The notes below the pieces were generated by a model. The model did not search any database and was not told where the DNA came from. It saw only the letters and a list, made by a program, of their open reading frames with translations. From the NCBI GenBank assembly GCA_041859045.1, contig JBHELB010000027.1, forward strand, positions 186,001 to 250,000: a stretch of DNA of 64,000 nucleotides. Direction: 5' to 3'. The position numbers and the translations under genes were made by a program. This DNA comes from JBHELB01 sp041859045 (lineage in GTDB: Bacteria > Hydrogenedentota > Hydrogenedentia > Hydrogenedentales > SLHB01). Numbering within the stretch: position 1 is the first letter of the stretch; each line of letters starts with the position of its first letter. Positions 51,418 through 60,527 of this stretch are shown piece by piece.

Positions 51418-52109
51418 AAACGCTCCTTGCTGTGAGAACGGGGTCGACCTGCAAGAGCAAGGCCGATCGCGATCCGTTCAGTGGGAAGGCTGGCGGCGTG
51501 TTCAAGATCCAGTCCGAACACGGCGGCGACGACTTCCGCGGGTTTAGGGGTGCCGTCGGGTTGAACGGCGATTACGAGCGACAGGCCCTCGGCGTCCGCC
51601 TCAAGGCGCAGCACGCTGCGCTTCAGGTCGAAATGCCGGAGGCCACTAGTTTTAGTGCGGGCCATCGGCCATCGAGCCGAGGCATGAAACGCGGACACCG
51701 CGGCCGGATCGAATGCGCCCGCGATGCGGTACGCAAACGCCTGCGCGGCGGCTTTGAGGTGAAGCACGCTCGAGCCGACGCGGCGCTGCCACAAGAGCCG
51801 CACGCCGTCCGGAAATTGCGGCGCCAGACACTTCGCAAACTCGGCTGACGTCAACGGCGCGCCAAGATCGAAATCGAGATATTCGCAGCGGCTCGTCTGT
51901 CCCTGGATCAATGGCGGCCCGGCGGTAATTCGCAGCCGGCGCGATGCGGTGCGCGCCATCGGCAAGCCGGAGTGCTCCGCGGCATCGTGGATGTGCCGCA
52001 GGAATTCCTGAAACGTCCACTCGCGCGCGGCGGATTCGCGTGAGAATTTCGCCCGCATCACAGACGCGGACGGCGCAGCGGTTGCAGATGAAGCGGCATG
52101 GTTATCCAA
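51414..52109 (-). CDS. DUF2344 (TIGR03936-type) protein
   Basis: 231-aa protein whose body matches the DUF2344 family (MRAKFSRESAAREW, LPMARTASRRLRITAGPPLI, CEYLDFDLGAPL). In many genomes this domain is fused or next to a radical SAM protein; here no such gene is present between rodA and rng. The TTG start at 52109 has a good GGAGG 8 nt upstream; an ATG 17 codons later has none. The start overlaps the rodA 3' end by 8 nt and the stop overlaps rng by 4 nt. Function unknown. Confidence 0.82.
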   Translation of the reverse strand: MDNHAASSATAAPSASVMRAKFSRESAAREWTFQEFLRHIHDAAEHSGLPMARTASRRLRITAGPPLIQGQTSRCEYLDFDLGAPLTSAEFAKCLAPQFPDGVRLLWQRRVGSSVLHLKAAAQAFAYRIAGAFDPAAVSAFHASARWPMARTKTSGLRHFDLKRSVLRLEADAEGLSLVIAVQPDGTPKPAEVVAAVFGLDLEHAASLPTERIAIGLALAGRPRSHSKERL

Positions 52110-53313
52110 TGCGGCCCCTCCGGGCGTGTACGCTCAGGATAAGCCCGATGCATACCATGGTCGTGATGTAGAACGATCCGCCGTAACTCAAGAAGGGCAG
52201 CGGCATGCCCGTGACCGGCATCAGTCCGATGGTGATCGCGATGTTGACAAAGGTGTGGAACGCGAACAAGGCGGTTGCGCCCGCGATGATAAGCGTCCCG
52301 GCCGGATCCGGGCAATCCCGCGCCAATCCAATGCCGCGCAACAGGAACAACACGTACAACCCGATCACCGAAACGCCGCCCACAAATCCCCACTCCTCCG
52401 CCAGCAACGAAAAGATAAAGTCGGTGTGGTGCTCCGGAAGAAACTTGAGGTGGGTCTGTGTGCCTTTCATGAAGCCTTTGCCCTTCATTCCTCCGCTACC
52501 GACGGTGATCTTGCTCTGGATGGGCTGCCAGGCAGCGGCCACCAGTTTTTCCTCTTCGGCGCTTGTACGGGTCTTCCCCTGAGTGGGTTTCCAGGCTTCG
52601 CTGTTTGGGTCGGCCATCTCAGGATGCAGAAAGACCTCAACGCGCAGTTTCTGGTAGTCCTCGAGGTGAGGATAGATGAAGGAGACGGCCGCCACGCCAA
52701 TAAGCGCCAGGGCAACCAAATGCCACCACCGGCATCCCGCTACAAACAACATCGCCGCGGTGAGCGGAAGCAACGTGATGGCCGTGCTGAGGCTGGGCTG
52801 CTTGAGGATCAGTACGCAGAGGACCCCGCTAAGCGCGAAGGTGACGAGAAAGAAAGGTAGCCGTTTTACATATTTCTGGAATGTGCTTAAGAACCACGCC
52901 AGTGCGAGAAGCAACGCCACTTTGCTGGGCTCCGACGGCTGAAAACGAAAGGATTCCGTGCCGATCCAGCGCCCGGCGCCTTTGGCCTCGTGCCCGAAAT
53001 AGATCGTGGCCGCGAGACTTGCGGCCGCCGCTATGTAGAGCACCGGTCCAAGCGACAGCAGTACGCGGTAGTCAATGCAGATCAGGACCGCGGCAATGGC
53101 CAAGCCGAACGCGAAGTATCCCATTTGACGGATGTAATACGGTGTCTTGCCCTCGGGCAACGAGGAAGACGCGCTGTATAACACGACAAACCCGGCGATG
53201 GCCAGCAGGATCGTGAGCAGCAGCAACCACGGGTCCACGCGCAGCAGATTGCGAATGTAGAACACGCCGGCGCGCGCATCGCGCAGATCCAGGTCGCGGG
53301 CGCGTCTAGTCAT
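52102..53313 (-). CDS. rodA: Rod shape-determining protein RodA
   Basis: 403-aa SEDS-family glycosyltransferase that polymerises lipid II during elongation. Seen: about ten membrane segments, YSASSSLP, RWIGTESFRFQPSEPSKVA with the conserved residues of the SEDS cavity, and the C-terminal MPVTGMPLPFLSYGGSFY. ATG at 53313 after GGAGG; a longer frame is antisense-like in mrdA. Overlaps mrdA by 8 nt. Confidence 0.96.
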   Translation of the reverse strand: MTRRARDLDLRDARAGVFYIRNLLRVDPWLLLLTILLAIAGFVVLYSASSSLPEGKTPYYIRQMGYFAFGLAIAAVLICIDYRVLLSLGPVLYIAAAASLAATIYFGHEAKGAGRWIGTESFRFQPSEPSKVALLLALAWFLSTFQKYVKRLPFFLVTFALSGVLCVLILKQPSLSTAITLLPLTAAMLFVAGCRWWHLVALALIGVAAVSFIYPHLEDYQKLRVEVFLHPEMADPNSEAWKPTQGKTRTSAEEEKLVAAAWQPIQSKITVGSGGMKGKGFMKGTQTHLKFLPEHHTDFIFSLLAEEWGFVGGVSVIGLYVLFLLRGIGLARDCPDPAGTLIIAGATALFAFHTFVNIAITIGLMPVTGMPLPFLSYGGSFYITTMVCIGLILSVHARRGRIG

Positions 53314-55285
53314 GGTCTTCCTCCGGAGCCGCTGCGGCCACTTCCACCGGCGCGGGAGGAGGCGGTGCGTCAATCTCGTCAAGATGGTTATAGAAGTACT
53401 CGATGAGCCGCCGCGCGATGGGCGTTGCCGCGGAGCCGCCGTGCAGGCCGTGCTCAATCGCCACACTCACCGCGAGATGCGGCGTGCGATCCACCACGCC
53501 CGCGATGAAGAACGCGTGCGGCCGCAGCGCATACGGGATCAAGTGTTCTTTTTCCTTCGTGTCCCACTGCGCATACGCCGACGAACTCGCCACCTGCGCT
53601 GTGCCCGTCTTTCCGATAACAATCATCCCGGGAATGCGCGCTTCCGTGCCGGTGCCGCGCGGAGGGATGTTGTCCTCCACGCACAGGCGCATGCCCTCCT
53701 GCACAATTTTCAACGTCTCGGGGTGTATGAGCGGCTTGGAAACTTCCGGCCCCAGTTCGAGGTTGATAAACGGACGCACGTGGCTGCCCCCGTTCACCAC
53801 CGCAGCCATCATGATTGCGCTCTGCAGCGGCGTGACCGTCACGTGCCCTTGTCCGATCGAAAGATTCACCGTATCGCCGGGGTACCATCGCCATTCCGAC
53901 GGAATCTTCGGATAGGCCTTGCGGTTGCGTGCCTCTTTGTTTTTGGGTGAATCGATGATCCCCGCCGCTTCATCGGGCAAATCGATCCCGCTCGGCACGC
54001 CGAGCCCCAAGGCGTTCGCCCATTTGTTAATGCGCTCCGGCCCGAGCTTAAGTCCAACGTTGTAGAAATACACATCGCACGAATACGCCAACGCGCCCAC
54101 GACGTCCGCACTACCGTGTCCACCGGTTTTCCAGGTCCAGCATCTCCACGCACGGCTCGCGCCAGGCGGTCGGAAATAGCCATTGCACCCGAACGTCGTG
54201 TGGCGATCGATCACGCCCTCTTCGAGTCCCGCGATCGCGAGCATCACCTTGAAGGTCGAACCCGGCGGGTACGCGCTCTGAAACGCGCGGCTGCGCATCG
54301 GCGTCATCTTCTTGTCTGTCAGGAGTTCGCCGCGCATATGCGCCAGCGCGGGCGACACAAATACCGAGGGGTCATAGCCCGGCGAACTTGCCAGCGCGAG
54401 GACTTCGCCCGTGTCGGCGTTCAACACCGCCGCCGCGCCGACTTTATCCGCCAGCGCCGCCTCGGCCTCGGCCTGAAGCCCCATATCGAGGCTTGTGAAG
54501 ATGGGTTTGCCCGGCGCGGGATCGCGGCGGTAACGCGTCTCCTCTTTCAGCTTATGGCCTAACGTATCGGCCACAACGTACGGCGTGCCGGTGGCGTCCG
54601 TGCGCATCTGCGGCTTGCCGCGCGCATACACGCTGACGCACATTTGCCCGTCCGTTCCGCGCAGGCGATCTTCATAGGTTTTCTCGAGACCAGAACGCCC
54701 GATGTAGTCCCCTAAGCGGTAGTTCGTGACGGTCTTGAACTCCTTGTCATTTATTTCGCTAATATAGCCAAGCAGTTGGCCGCCGGTTTTCCCGTAGGTG
54801 TAGCGTCGCTGCGGTCGCGCGATGCAGTACACTCCCGGCAGCGCGTACGACGACTCCTCCACGCGCAGCAGCTCGCTCTTCGAAATGTCTTGCTTCACCA
54901 CGATCTGCTCGTAGGGCGCGCCTTTGCGCGCCTTCACCGCACGCCGCACCCCTTCGGGATAGATCGAGATCACTTGCGCCAACCGCGCAAGCGTGACCTC
55001 CACGTCGCCGCATTCCTTCGGCACAAGCACCACGTCCGTCGCCGCGCGGTTATCCGCCAGCACCACTTTGTTGGTCCGTCCGTAGACGATGCCGCGAGGC
55101 GCTTTGAGTCGCTCGATCTTGAGGTGGTTGTCTTCGGCCTCACGGGCATATTCAAAACCATGCACCACCTGCAACTGCCAGAGTTGCGCGCACAGACCCA
55201 CGGCAATCGCCACGACAATGACGGTCAGCAGCGTCATGCGCCGCTCAAAGCCGGGATATTGTTTGGTTTGATTATCTTGAGGCAT
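53306..55285 (-). CDS. mrdA: Penicillin-binding protein 2 (class B transpeptidase)
   Basis: 659-aa elongation-specific PBP2. Seen: N-terminal membrane anchor (MTLLTVIVVAIAVGLCAQLW), the pedestal domain with KAPRGIVYGRTNKVVLADNR, SxxK box PGSTFKVM, SCDVY (the PBP2-type SxD motif), and KTGTAQVA. All catalytic motifs are intact. It sits between mreD (1 nt) and rodA (8-nt overlap), forming the elongasome operon. Confidence 0.97.
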   Translation of the reverse strand: MPQDNQTKQYPGFERRMTLLTVIVVAIAVGLCAQLWQLQVVHGFEYAREAEDNHLKIERLKAPRGIVYGRTNKVVLADNRAATDVVLVPKECGDVEVTLARLAQVISIYPEGVRRAVKARKGAPYEQIVVKQDISKSELLRVEESSYALPGVYCIARPQRRYTYGKTGGQLLGYISEINDKEFKTVTNYRLGDYIGRSGLEKTYEDRLRGTDGQMCVSVYARGKPQMRTDATGTPYVVADTLGHKLKEETRYRRDPAPGKPIFTSLDMGLQAEAEAALADKVGAAAVLNADTGEVLALASSPGYDPSVFVSPALAHMRGELLTDKKMTPMRSRAFQSAYPPGSTFKVMLAIAGLEEGVIDRHTTFGCNGYFRPPGASRAWRCWTWKTGGHGSADVVGALAYSCDVYFYNVGLKLGPERINKWANALGLGVPSGIDLPDEAAGIIDSPKNKEARNRKAYPKIPSEWRWYPGDTVNLSIGQGHVTVTPLQSAIMMAAVVNGGSHVRPFINLELGPEVSKPLIHPETLKIVQEGMRLCVEDNIPPRGTGTEARIPGMIVIGKTGTAQVASSSAYAQWDTKEKEHLIPYALRPHAFFIAGVVDRTPHLAVSVAIEHGLHGGSAATPIARRLIEYFYNHLDEIDAPPPPAPVEVAAAAPEEDHD

Positions 55286-55286
55286 A

Positions 55287-55790
55287 TCAGTGCTGCGTCA
55301 ACGGCCGAAAGCGCCGCGTAAAAGCAAGGTCCAATAACCAGAAAAACAGCGGCGTGATAAGCGCCGAATAGAACGCGCTGGGCACCACGCTGCTGAAGAT
55401 CAAATGCGTTGCGCCGATATACGGCTGTTGAACAAACTGAACGGTCGTAAACACCATGCCGGACAGGACGGCAGACACAAAGACCAGCGCGACCTTCACT
55501 GCGGGGTGATCGATCATGAGCCGACGCGCCACACGTCCCGCAAGATACCCGGTGATGACCAAGCCGAGCATATGGTGGCCGAGAACGTTGTGTCCGAAGA
55601 CATCCTGAAAAACTCCACCCAGCACGCCGGTGAACATGGCGCGCTCCTCGCCGTCCGCCAACGCGAAAAAAATGACCAACAGCAACGTGAGGTCCGGCAC
55701 GGCGGCTTCGAGACGAATACTGGGCACTACGGTGGTCTGTAACAAGGCGCCGGCCAGCACCAAGGCCGCCCAGACCAAATTCTTGCGCAT
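55287..55790 (-). CDS. mreD: Rod shape-determining protein MreD
   Basis: 167-aa polytopic inner-membrane protein. Seen: five hydrophobic segments, start MRKNLVWAALVLAGALLQT, GVFQDVFGHNVLGHHMLGL and a C-terminal FWLLDLAFTRRFRP, as in other MreD proteins, which are poorly conserved. Interacts with MreC and PBP2. mreC ends 23 nt upstream. Confidence 0.9.
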   Translation of the reverse strand: MRKNLVWAALVLAGALLQTTVVPSIRLEAAVPDLTLLLVIFFALADGEERAMFTGVLGGVFQDVFGHNVLGHHMLGLVITGYLAGRVARRLMIDHPAVKVALVFVSAVLSGMVFTTVQFVQQPYIGATHLIFSSVVPSAFYSALITPLFFWLLDLAFTRRFRPLTQH

Positions 55791-55813
55791 ATGCTCCTTC
55801 TCACTACGCCGGG

Positions 55814-56743
55814 CTACGGCGCGTACTTTTCCTGCACGGACGGAAGCTCGGGAAACGTGGAGTCCGCTGGCCGCGCAGCCTCTGTGGGCGGTATTCCGGT
55901 GAGGTCCGCCGCGGCGGGCTGCGCCTGTCGCACCAGGAAGACGTCATCGAGACTAAACGGGTCGACGGCGGGCGTCACGGTCGCCGTGCGCAACAGATAG
56001 CCTTCGTCCGAGACATCCGAGATCGTGCCGATCAAATACCCTGCGGGAAACATGCTCTCGGTGCTGGTTAACACGCGATCGCCGCGCGCGATATCGTCCT
56101 TCGCGTCGAGATACGTCATCGTGCACATCTGCTTGACGAAACTTGAGCCGCTGCCCGCCACGGATCCGCGCACGCGGCTGCGTTCGATCAATCCCGCGAC
56201 GCGGAAATTCACGTTGTTGACGGTGAAGACGATGCTGTTCAGCCAGTTGACCTCGGTCACGAGGCCCACCACGCCGTCGGGACAGATCACGCACATCATC
56301 TCTTGCACGCCGTGCATGCGGCCTCGATCGATCATCAACGTGGCCTGACTTTCGGAGTGCGCGATCACGCGGGCGGGTTCGAGCAAGACAAGCGAGTGGC
56401 GACGCGTGTAGTTGAGCATCTGGCGCAACCGCGCATTCTCCGCGCGCAGTTCGCGGTAATCGCGCATCGCTTCCGATTGCTCCGCCACGCGCGTCTTCAG
56501 CGTCTCCATCTCGAGCAACCGCTCGCTGCGCGACGACACAAAGTCCGCCACGCGATTCTTTGTATCGACGGACGTGCGGAAGGTCCACCAGAAAGGATGC
56601 ACAATGGTGGTGACGACGTTGCGCGCGGCGATGCGCACAAACCCGGCGCGAGTGCCCGAAGCAAGTGAGGCAAGCGAAAGCATCACCAACACGACGAGTA
56701 AAATCGTCGGACGGTTTTCGCTGATACGGCGCGAAAGAAACAC
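55814..56743 (-). CDS. mreC: Rod shape-determining protein MreC
   Basis: 309-aa bitopic protein linking MreB to the cell-wall enzymes. Seen: one N-terminal membrane helix (TILLVVLVMLSLASLAS), a coiled coil (LLEMETLKTRVAEQSEAM), and the beta-barrel domain with MIDRGRMHGVQEMM and GTISDVSDEGYLLRTATV. GTG start. mreB lies 58 nt upstream. Confidence 0.94.
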   Translation of the reverse strand: MFLSRRISENRPTILLVVLVMLSLASLASGTRAGFVRIAARNVVTTIVHPFWWTFRTSVDTKNRVADFVSSRSERLLEMETLKTRVAEQSEAMRDYRELRAENARLRQMLNYTRRHSLVLLEPARVIAHSESQATLMIDRGRMHGVQEMMCVICPDGVVGLVTEVNWLNSIVFTVNNVNFRVAGLIERSRVRGSVAGSGSSFVKQMCTMTYLDAKDDIARGDRVLTSTESMFPAGYLIGTISDVSDEGYLLRTATVTPAVDPFSLDDVFLVRQAQPAAADLTGIPPTEAARPADSTFPELPSVQEKYAP

Positions 56744-56801
56744 GCGCGACTCCGTTTTCTGTCGGCAAGCCGGGGCCCGCGGTCAGGAGAGGACGGAAAG
56801 T

Positions 56802-57830
56802 TTATCCTTCGTCATCCCTAAAGCTGCGAAGGCCTTCGAGGTAACGGCCCGTGCCCAGCACGACCGCCGTCAGCGGATCTTCCGCGACGGTGACGTGCAG
56901 CCCGGTCTCCTTCGAGAGGAGCTGGTCGAGTCCGCGTAGGAGTCCGCCGCCGCCCGCCAAGACCACGCCGCGGTCGACAATGTCGGCGGCGAGTTCCGGC
57001 GGCGTCCGCTCGAGGGTGACGCGAACCGCGTCCACGATCGCGCTGACCGGCTCCTTGAGGGCCTCGCGGATTTCCTCGGAGGTGATCGTCAGAATCTTGG
57101 GAAGCCCCATGACCTGATCCCGGCCCTTGACTTGCAATTCCAATTCTTCTTTCAGGGGGAACGCCGAACCGATGGCAATCTTGATTTCCTCGGCCGTGCG
57201 GTCGCCCACCATCATGTTATACGTGCGCTTGAGGTGCTGAATGATCGCCTGATCCATTTCGTCGCCCGCGACCCGCACCGACTTGCAGAACACGATCCCG
57301 CCCAGCGAGATCATGGCCACTTCCGTCGTGCCGCCGCCGATGTCCACGATCATGCAGCCCTGCGCTTCATGCACCGGCAACCCGGCGCCGATCGCCGCCG
57401 CCATCGGCTCTTCGATCGTGTATACGCGCTTGGCGCCTGCCTGTGCCGCGCTTTCGGTTAGCGCGCGGCGTTCGACCGCCGTACTGCCCGACGGCACGCA
57501 GATCGCCACGCGCGGCGACACCAGGCGCCGGCGGTTGTGCACCTTCTCGATGAAATAGCGCAGCATGGCCTCGGTCACATCGAAATCCGCAATCACGCCG
57601 TCTTTCATCGGGCGAATCGCCACGATATTGCCGGGCGTGCGGCCGATCATGTTTTTCGCTTCGTTGCCGACGGCGCGCACCTTGCCGCTGTCTTTATTGA
57701 TAGCGACCACCGAGGGCTCGCTGAGCACAATTCCCTGGCCTTTGACGTACACCAAGGTGTTCGCGGTGCCCAGATCGATCCCCATGTCGTGCGAGAAGAG
57801 GCCCGGCAAGTACTTTAGAAACTGAAACAC
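56802..57830 (-). CDS. mreB: Rod shape-determining protein MreB
   Basis: 342-aa bacterial actin that guides cell-wall elongation. Seen: GIDLGTANTLVYVKGQGIVL, the ATP-binding SGSTAVERRAL, DIGGGTTEVAMISLGG and GVVLAGGGGLLRGLD. Full length. First gene of the minus-strand operon mreB-mreC-mreD-mrdA-rodA-DUF2344-rng; strong promoter at 57936-57964. Confidence 0.98.
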   Translation of the reverse strand: MFQFLKYLPGLFSHDMGIDLGTANTLVYVKGQGIVLSEPSVVAINKDSGKVRAVGNEAKNMIGRTPGNIVAIRPMKDGVIADFDVTEAMLRYFIEKVHNRRRLVSPRVAICVPSGSTAVERRALTESAAQAGAKRVYTIEEPMAAAIGAGLPVHEAQGCMIVDIGGGTTEVAMISLGGIVFCKSVRVAGDEMDQAIIQHLKRTYNMMVGDRTAEEIKIAIGSAFPLKEELELQVKGRDQVMGLPKILTITSEEIREALKEPVSAIVDAVRVTLERTPPELAADIVDRGVVLAGGGGLLRGLDQLLSKETGLHVTVAEDPLTAVVLGTGRYLEGLRSFRDDEG

Positions 57831-57935
57831 GATCTATCCCTTTTCCCCACAGGCCCATGCACGGGCCCCGGCCGGATTTCGACGTTGCAGGCATGCGTTT
57901 GGCGGCCAGCACATCCGGACACCCAAACCCGGCAG

Positions 57936-57964
57936 ATTATATCAGAAAGGATCGGGTGTCACAA
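57936..57964 (-). promoter_or_regulatory. Strong sigma70-type promoter of the mre operon
   Basis: Minus strand: TTGTGA (57959-57964), 17-nt spacer, TATAAT (57936-57941), the perfect -10. Start near 57929; leader about 100 nt. It lies just downstream of the respiratory operon stop at 57972. Confidence 0.75.
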
Positions 57965-57971
57965 AAGCGGT

Positions 57972-59378
57972 TTACTGTGCGGCCGCGTGAACCTCGGGCG
58001 CGGGCGGATTGAGCCCCGCAAGGAAGTCCGCCAGCGCGTCGATTTCCGTCTTTGTGCCCACCAGCGGGGGCATGAACGCCCGATACGGCGACGCTTCCGG
58101 CGTTTCATGAAGCATGCCCAGGATATTCTGAATGGAAGCCCGATCACGCCCCTGCAAGAGGCGGCGCATCGGGCGATATCCGTCCAGCGTGTGACAGGCC
58201 ATGCACTGTCCGCGGAACATCAGTTCGCCGCCGCGGGCCTTCGCTTCCGGGGTGAGGGGCCCGCTCGTCCAGGCCATCTTTTCCTCGGGCTTCAGCCAGA
58301 CGGTATGGGGCAGGTATCCCTCGGCGTTGAATTTCGGGACCTCGCTTACGCGCACGCCATTCGAGTACATGTGCTTCCCAATGACGTACGGTTTGCGCAG
58401 CATCTCGCGGGTATGTTCCGTCGCGCCGGTGGCCGTCAACGCCAAGAAAAGAATGGCGCACGCCGGCCCAAAACCGAACTCGCGCGGCGACCGCCACGCG
58501 AACAGGTACACCACAAACGCGATGGTGGCCGAGGTCATGGCGATGAGCAGCGCGCTGCGCGTCACCTGCGTGAACACGCCCTGGCCAATGGTCGAAATGC
58601 CCAGCGTCAACAGACCACGCTGCGACTCGGGCACTTGATACAGATACCACGCGAAAAAGAAAGGCAGCAGGACATACGCGGGGATCAGCCACTTCGCCGA
58701 CCACCGGACAACTTCTTCCTTCAACTCGCCCTGCGTTTCGCTGTCAATACGGCTGGCCGTGACGAGCGCCCAGATACCGGCCAGATTGACGCAGATCAGC
58801 GTGCGCAAGAACAGACTCGGCCAGAACGTCGGATTGAAAAGCGCGCTCCAGAAGCGCGTTGCCTCTGCACCCGTGCCCGCCACGCCCAGCCATGCGTCGC
58901 TGGGCGTCAGCATAAACGTCAGGATTCCGTTGATGACGAACAGGCTCATCCACGCGCTGCCCGCGTACACCCAGCCAATCTGCAAATGCAGCCGGTCCGA
59001 CACGCGGCCCCACGTGTAGTAATAGAGCGCCGCCGAGCTGATCTCGACGATGAAGAAGGTCCATTCGATCGCCCACGCAAACACGAAGTTGTGAATCAGT
59101 GTGCTCGTGGCTTCCGGGTTGGCCAGGCCGATGGAGAACCAGATTCCGACACCGCTGACCGTGCCAAACACGGCGGTCAGAATGAGAAAGAACTTCGAGT
59201 GCCGCTTGATGTGCTCCATCCAATCCTTGCGGCCTGTACGCAACGCCATGCTCTCGGCCATCGGGAGGTAGAACCCGCCGCCGATGGCGAAGTGAGAGAT
59301 CATCACGTGAAAAATCGCGATGATTCCGATCACCCAGCCGCTCCCGATCAGGGGGACATCCCAAGACGGGTAATTCAT
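57972..59378 (-). CDS. CydA-like bd-type oxidase subunit fused to cytochrome c
   Basis: 468-aa protein: an N-terminal cytochrome bd subunit-I-like part (residues 1-320, about nine membrane segments) and a C-terminal c-type domain. Seen: His24 in FHVMISH (position of the CydA axial His), Glu105 and Glu112 in AIEWTFFIVE (cf. CydA Glu99/Glu107), and FLRTLICVN where CydA has its b558 His186, here Arg192. No CydA-type Q-loop is visible. The C-terminal domain has CMACH at 392-396 and an AFMPP Met near 436 as heme c ligands. This fits the non-quinol branches of the bd family; by-eye alignment only. Start ATG after GGGAGG. Last gene of the respiratory operon. Confidence 0.85.
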   Translation of the reverse strand: MNYPSWDVPLIGSGWVIGIIAIFHVMISHFAIGGGFYLPMAESMALRTGRKDWMEHIKRHSKFFLILTAVFGTVSGVGIWFSIGLANPEATSTLIHNFVFAWAIEWTFFIVEISSAALYYYTWGRVSDRLHLQIGWVYAGSAWMSLFVINGILTFMLTPSDAWLGVAGTGAEATRFWSALFNPTFWPSLFLRTLICVNLAGIWALVTASRIDSETQGELKEEVVRWSAKWLIPAYVLLPFFFAWYLYQVPESQRGLLTLGISTIGQGVFTQVTRSALLIAMTSATIAFVVYLFAWRSPREFGFGPACAILFLALTATGATEHTREMLRKPYVIGKHMYSNGVRVSEVPKFNAEGYLPHTVWLKPEEKMAWTSGPLTPEAKARGGELMFRGQCMACHTLDGYRPMRRLLQGRDRASIQNILGMLHETPEASPYRAFMPPLVGTKTEIDALADFLAGLNPPAPEVHAAAQ

Positions 59379-59414
59379 ACGACGCCTCCCGCGGCCGTGC
59401 CGCCCGTGACGTGG

Positions 59415-60527
59415 TTACACATTGTTTACGTCCCAATAGCCCCAGATCGTGAGCACGACAAGCGCGGCCAATGCCGCCAGGCCAAACCACGACGCCACGC
59501 GCGCGCGGCGTCCAGTGGGCGTCTGTGTGTCATAAAGCGGAATCAGCGCCCAGAGCAGTCCGCCCACCGCAAACGCGCCAATCCCCAAGGCCTCGCCCAG
59601 CGTGCCGGGGAACCAGCGGCCCAGAACCTTGAGCACCTGGAATTGACTCATGAAATACCACTCGGGATGAATGCCCATCGGCGCGGGGGCAAGCGGATCG
59701 GCCTGCGGGCCAAGTTGCCACGGGTACAACGACGCCAGCAGCGCCATCACGTTGAGCGAGATGAGCCACATGCCCAAGTCCTTCAAAAAGAAATTGGGGA
59801 AGAACGGGATGCTCCGCCGCGCAGCCTCCGGCTTGGCTTCCTCGGACGGCGGCAGGGCGTTCCCATGCCGTTGCACCAACCAGAGGTGGAAGCCGATCAG
59901 TCCCGCGAACAACGCCGGCAACACGACGACATGCAATGCGAAGAAGCGTTGGATCGTCGCCTCGCCCACATCTATGCCGCCGCGCACCATGTTGACCATG
60001 ATATTTCCGACGACGGGAATGGCCGCCGGAATCTCAAGCCCCACCTTCGTCGCGAAGAACGCGAGGTCGTCCATCGGAAGCAGGTAACCGCTAAACCCAA
60101 AGACCATCGTCAGGCCAAGCAGCGCCAAGCCGCTCCACCATCCAAACTCGCGCGGATTGCGGTAGGCCTTCATGAAGAAGACCGAAAACATATGCACAAA
60201 CACGGCAAACAGCATTAGGTTGGCCGACCACGCATGCGCGGAGCGAATGAGCCAGCCAAAATCGATGTCGTACGTGATCTGGCGCACGGAGTCGTAGGCA
60301 TTCGCGCCGGGCTGGTAGTAGACCAGCAGCAGAATACCGCTGATCGCCTGCACGATGAAGAAAAACATCGCTATTCCGCCCCAGTAATACCAGAACGAAT
60401 GCTTGTGCGCGGGCACCTGCTTCTTGCGCGCAAACGCGAGCAGTTCCTCTATCCCGAGCCGGGCATCCACCCAGCCGTAGAGTCCCGCGACCTGCGAACT
60501 AGGCGCGTGAGATGACGACTTGGCCAT
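59415..60527 (-). CDS. Cytochrome b of a bc1/b6f-type complex
   Basis: 370-aa fused cytochrome b (b6 plus subunit IV parts). Seen: heme-ligand pairs His98-X13-His112 and His199-X14-His214, the 14-residue spacing being that of b6-type proteins, and the Q-site motif PEWYF at 288-292. Eight membrane segments. ATG at 60527 after GGAGG; the longer frame would be antisense-like in the Rieske gene. The start overlaps the Rieske 3' end by 29 nt. Forms the quinol-oxidising core with the Rieske protein. Confidence 0.95.
   Translation of the reverse strand: MAKSSSHAPSSQVAGLYGWVDARLGIEELLAFARKKQVPAHKHSFWYYWGGIAMFFFIVQAISGILLLVYYQPGANAYDSVRQITYDIDFGWLIRSAHAWSANLMLFAVFVHMFSVFFMKAYRNPREFGWWSGLALLGLTMVFGFSGYLLPMDDLAFFATKVGLEIPAAIPVVGNIMVNMVRGGIDVGEATIQRFFALHVVVLPALFAGLIGFHLWLVQRHGNALPPSEEAKPEAARRSIPFFPNFFLKDLGMWLISLNVMALLASLYPWQLGPQADPLAPAPMGIHPEWYFMSQFQVLKVLGRWFPGTLGEALGIGAFAVGGLLWALIPLYDTQTPTGRRARVASWFGLAALAALVVLTIWGYWDVNNV

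Noticed and set aside
57885..60218. 777-codon plus-strand open frame across the cytochrome genes
   Set aside because: Antisense to the heme-ligand-bearing CydA-like and cytochrome b genes; no domains.
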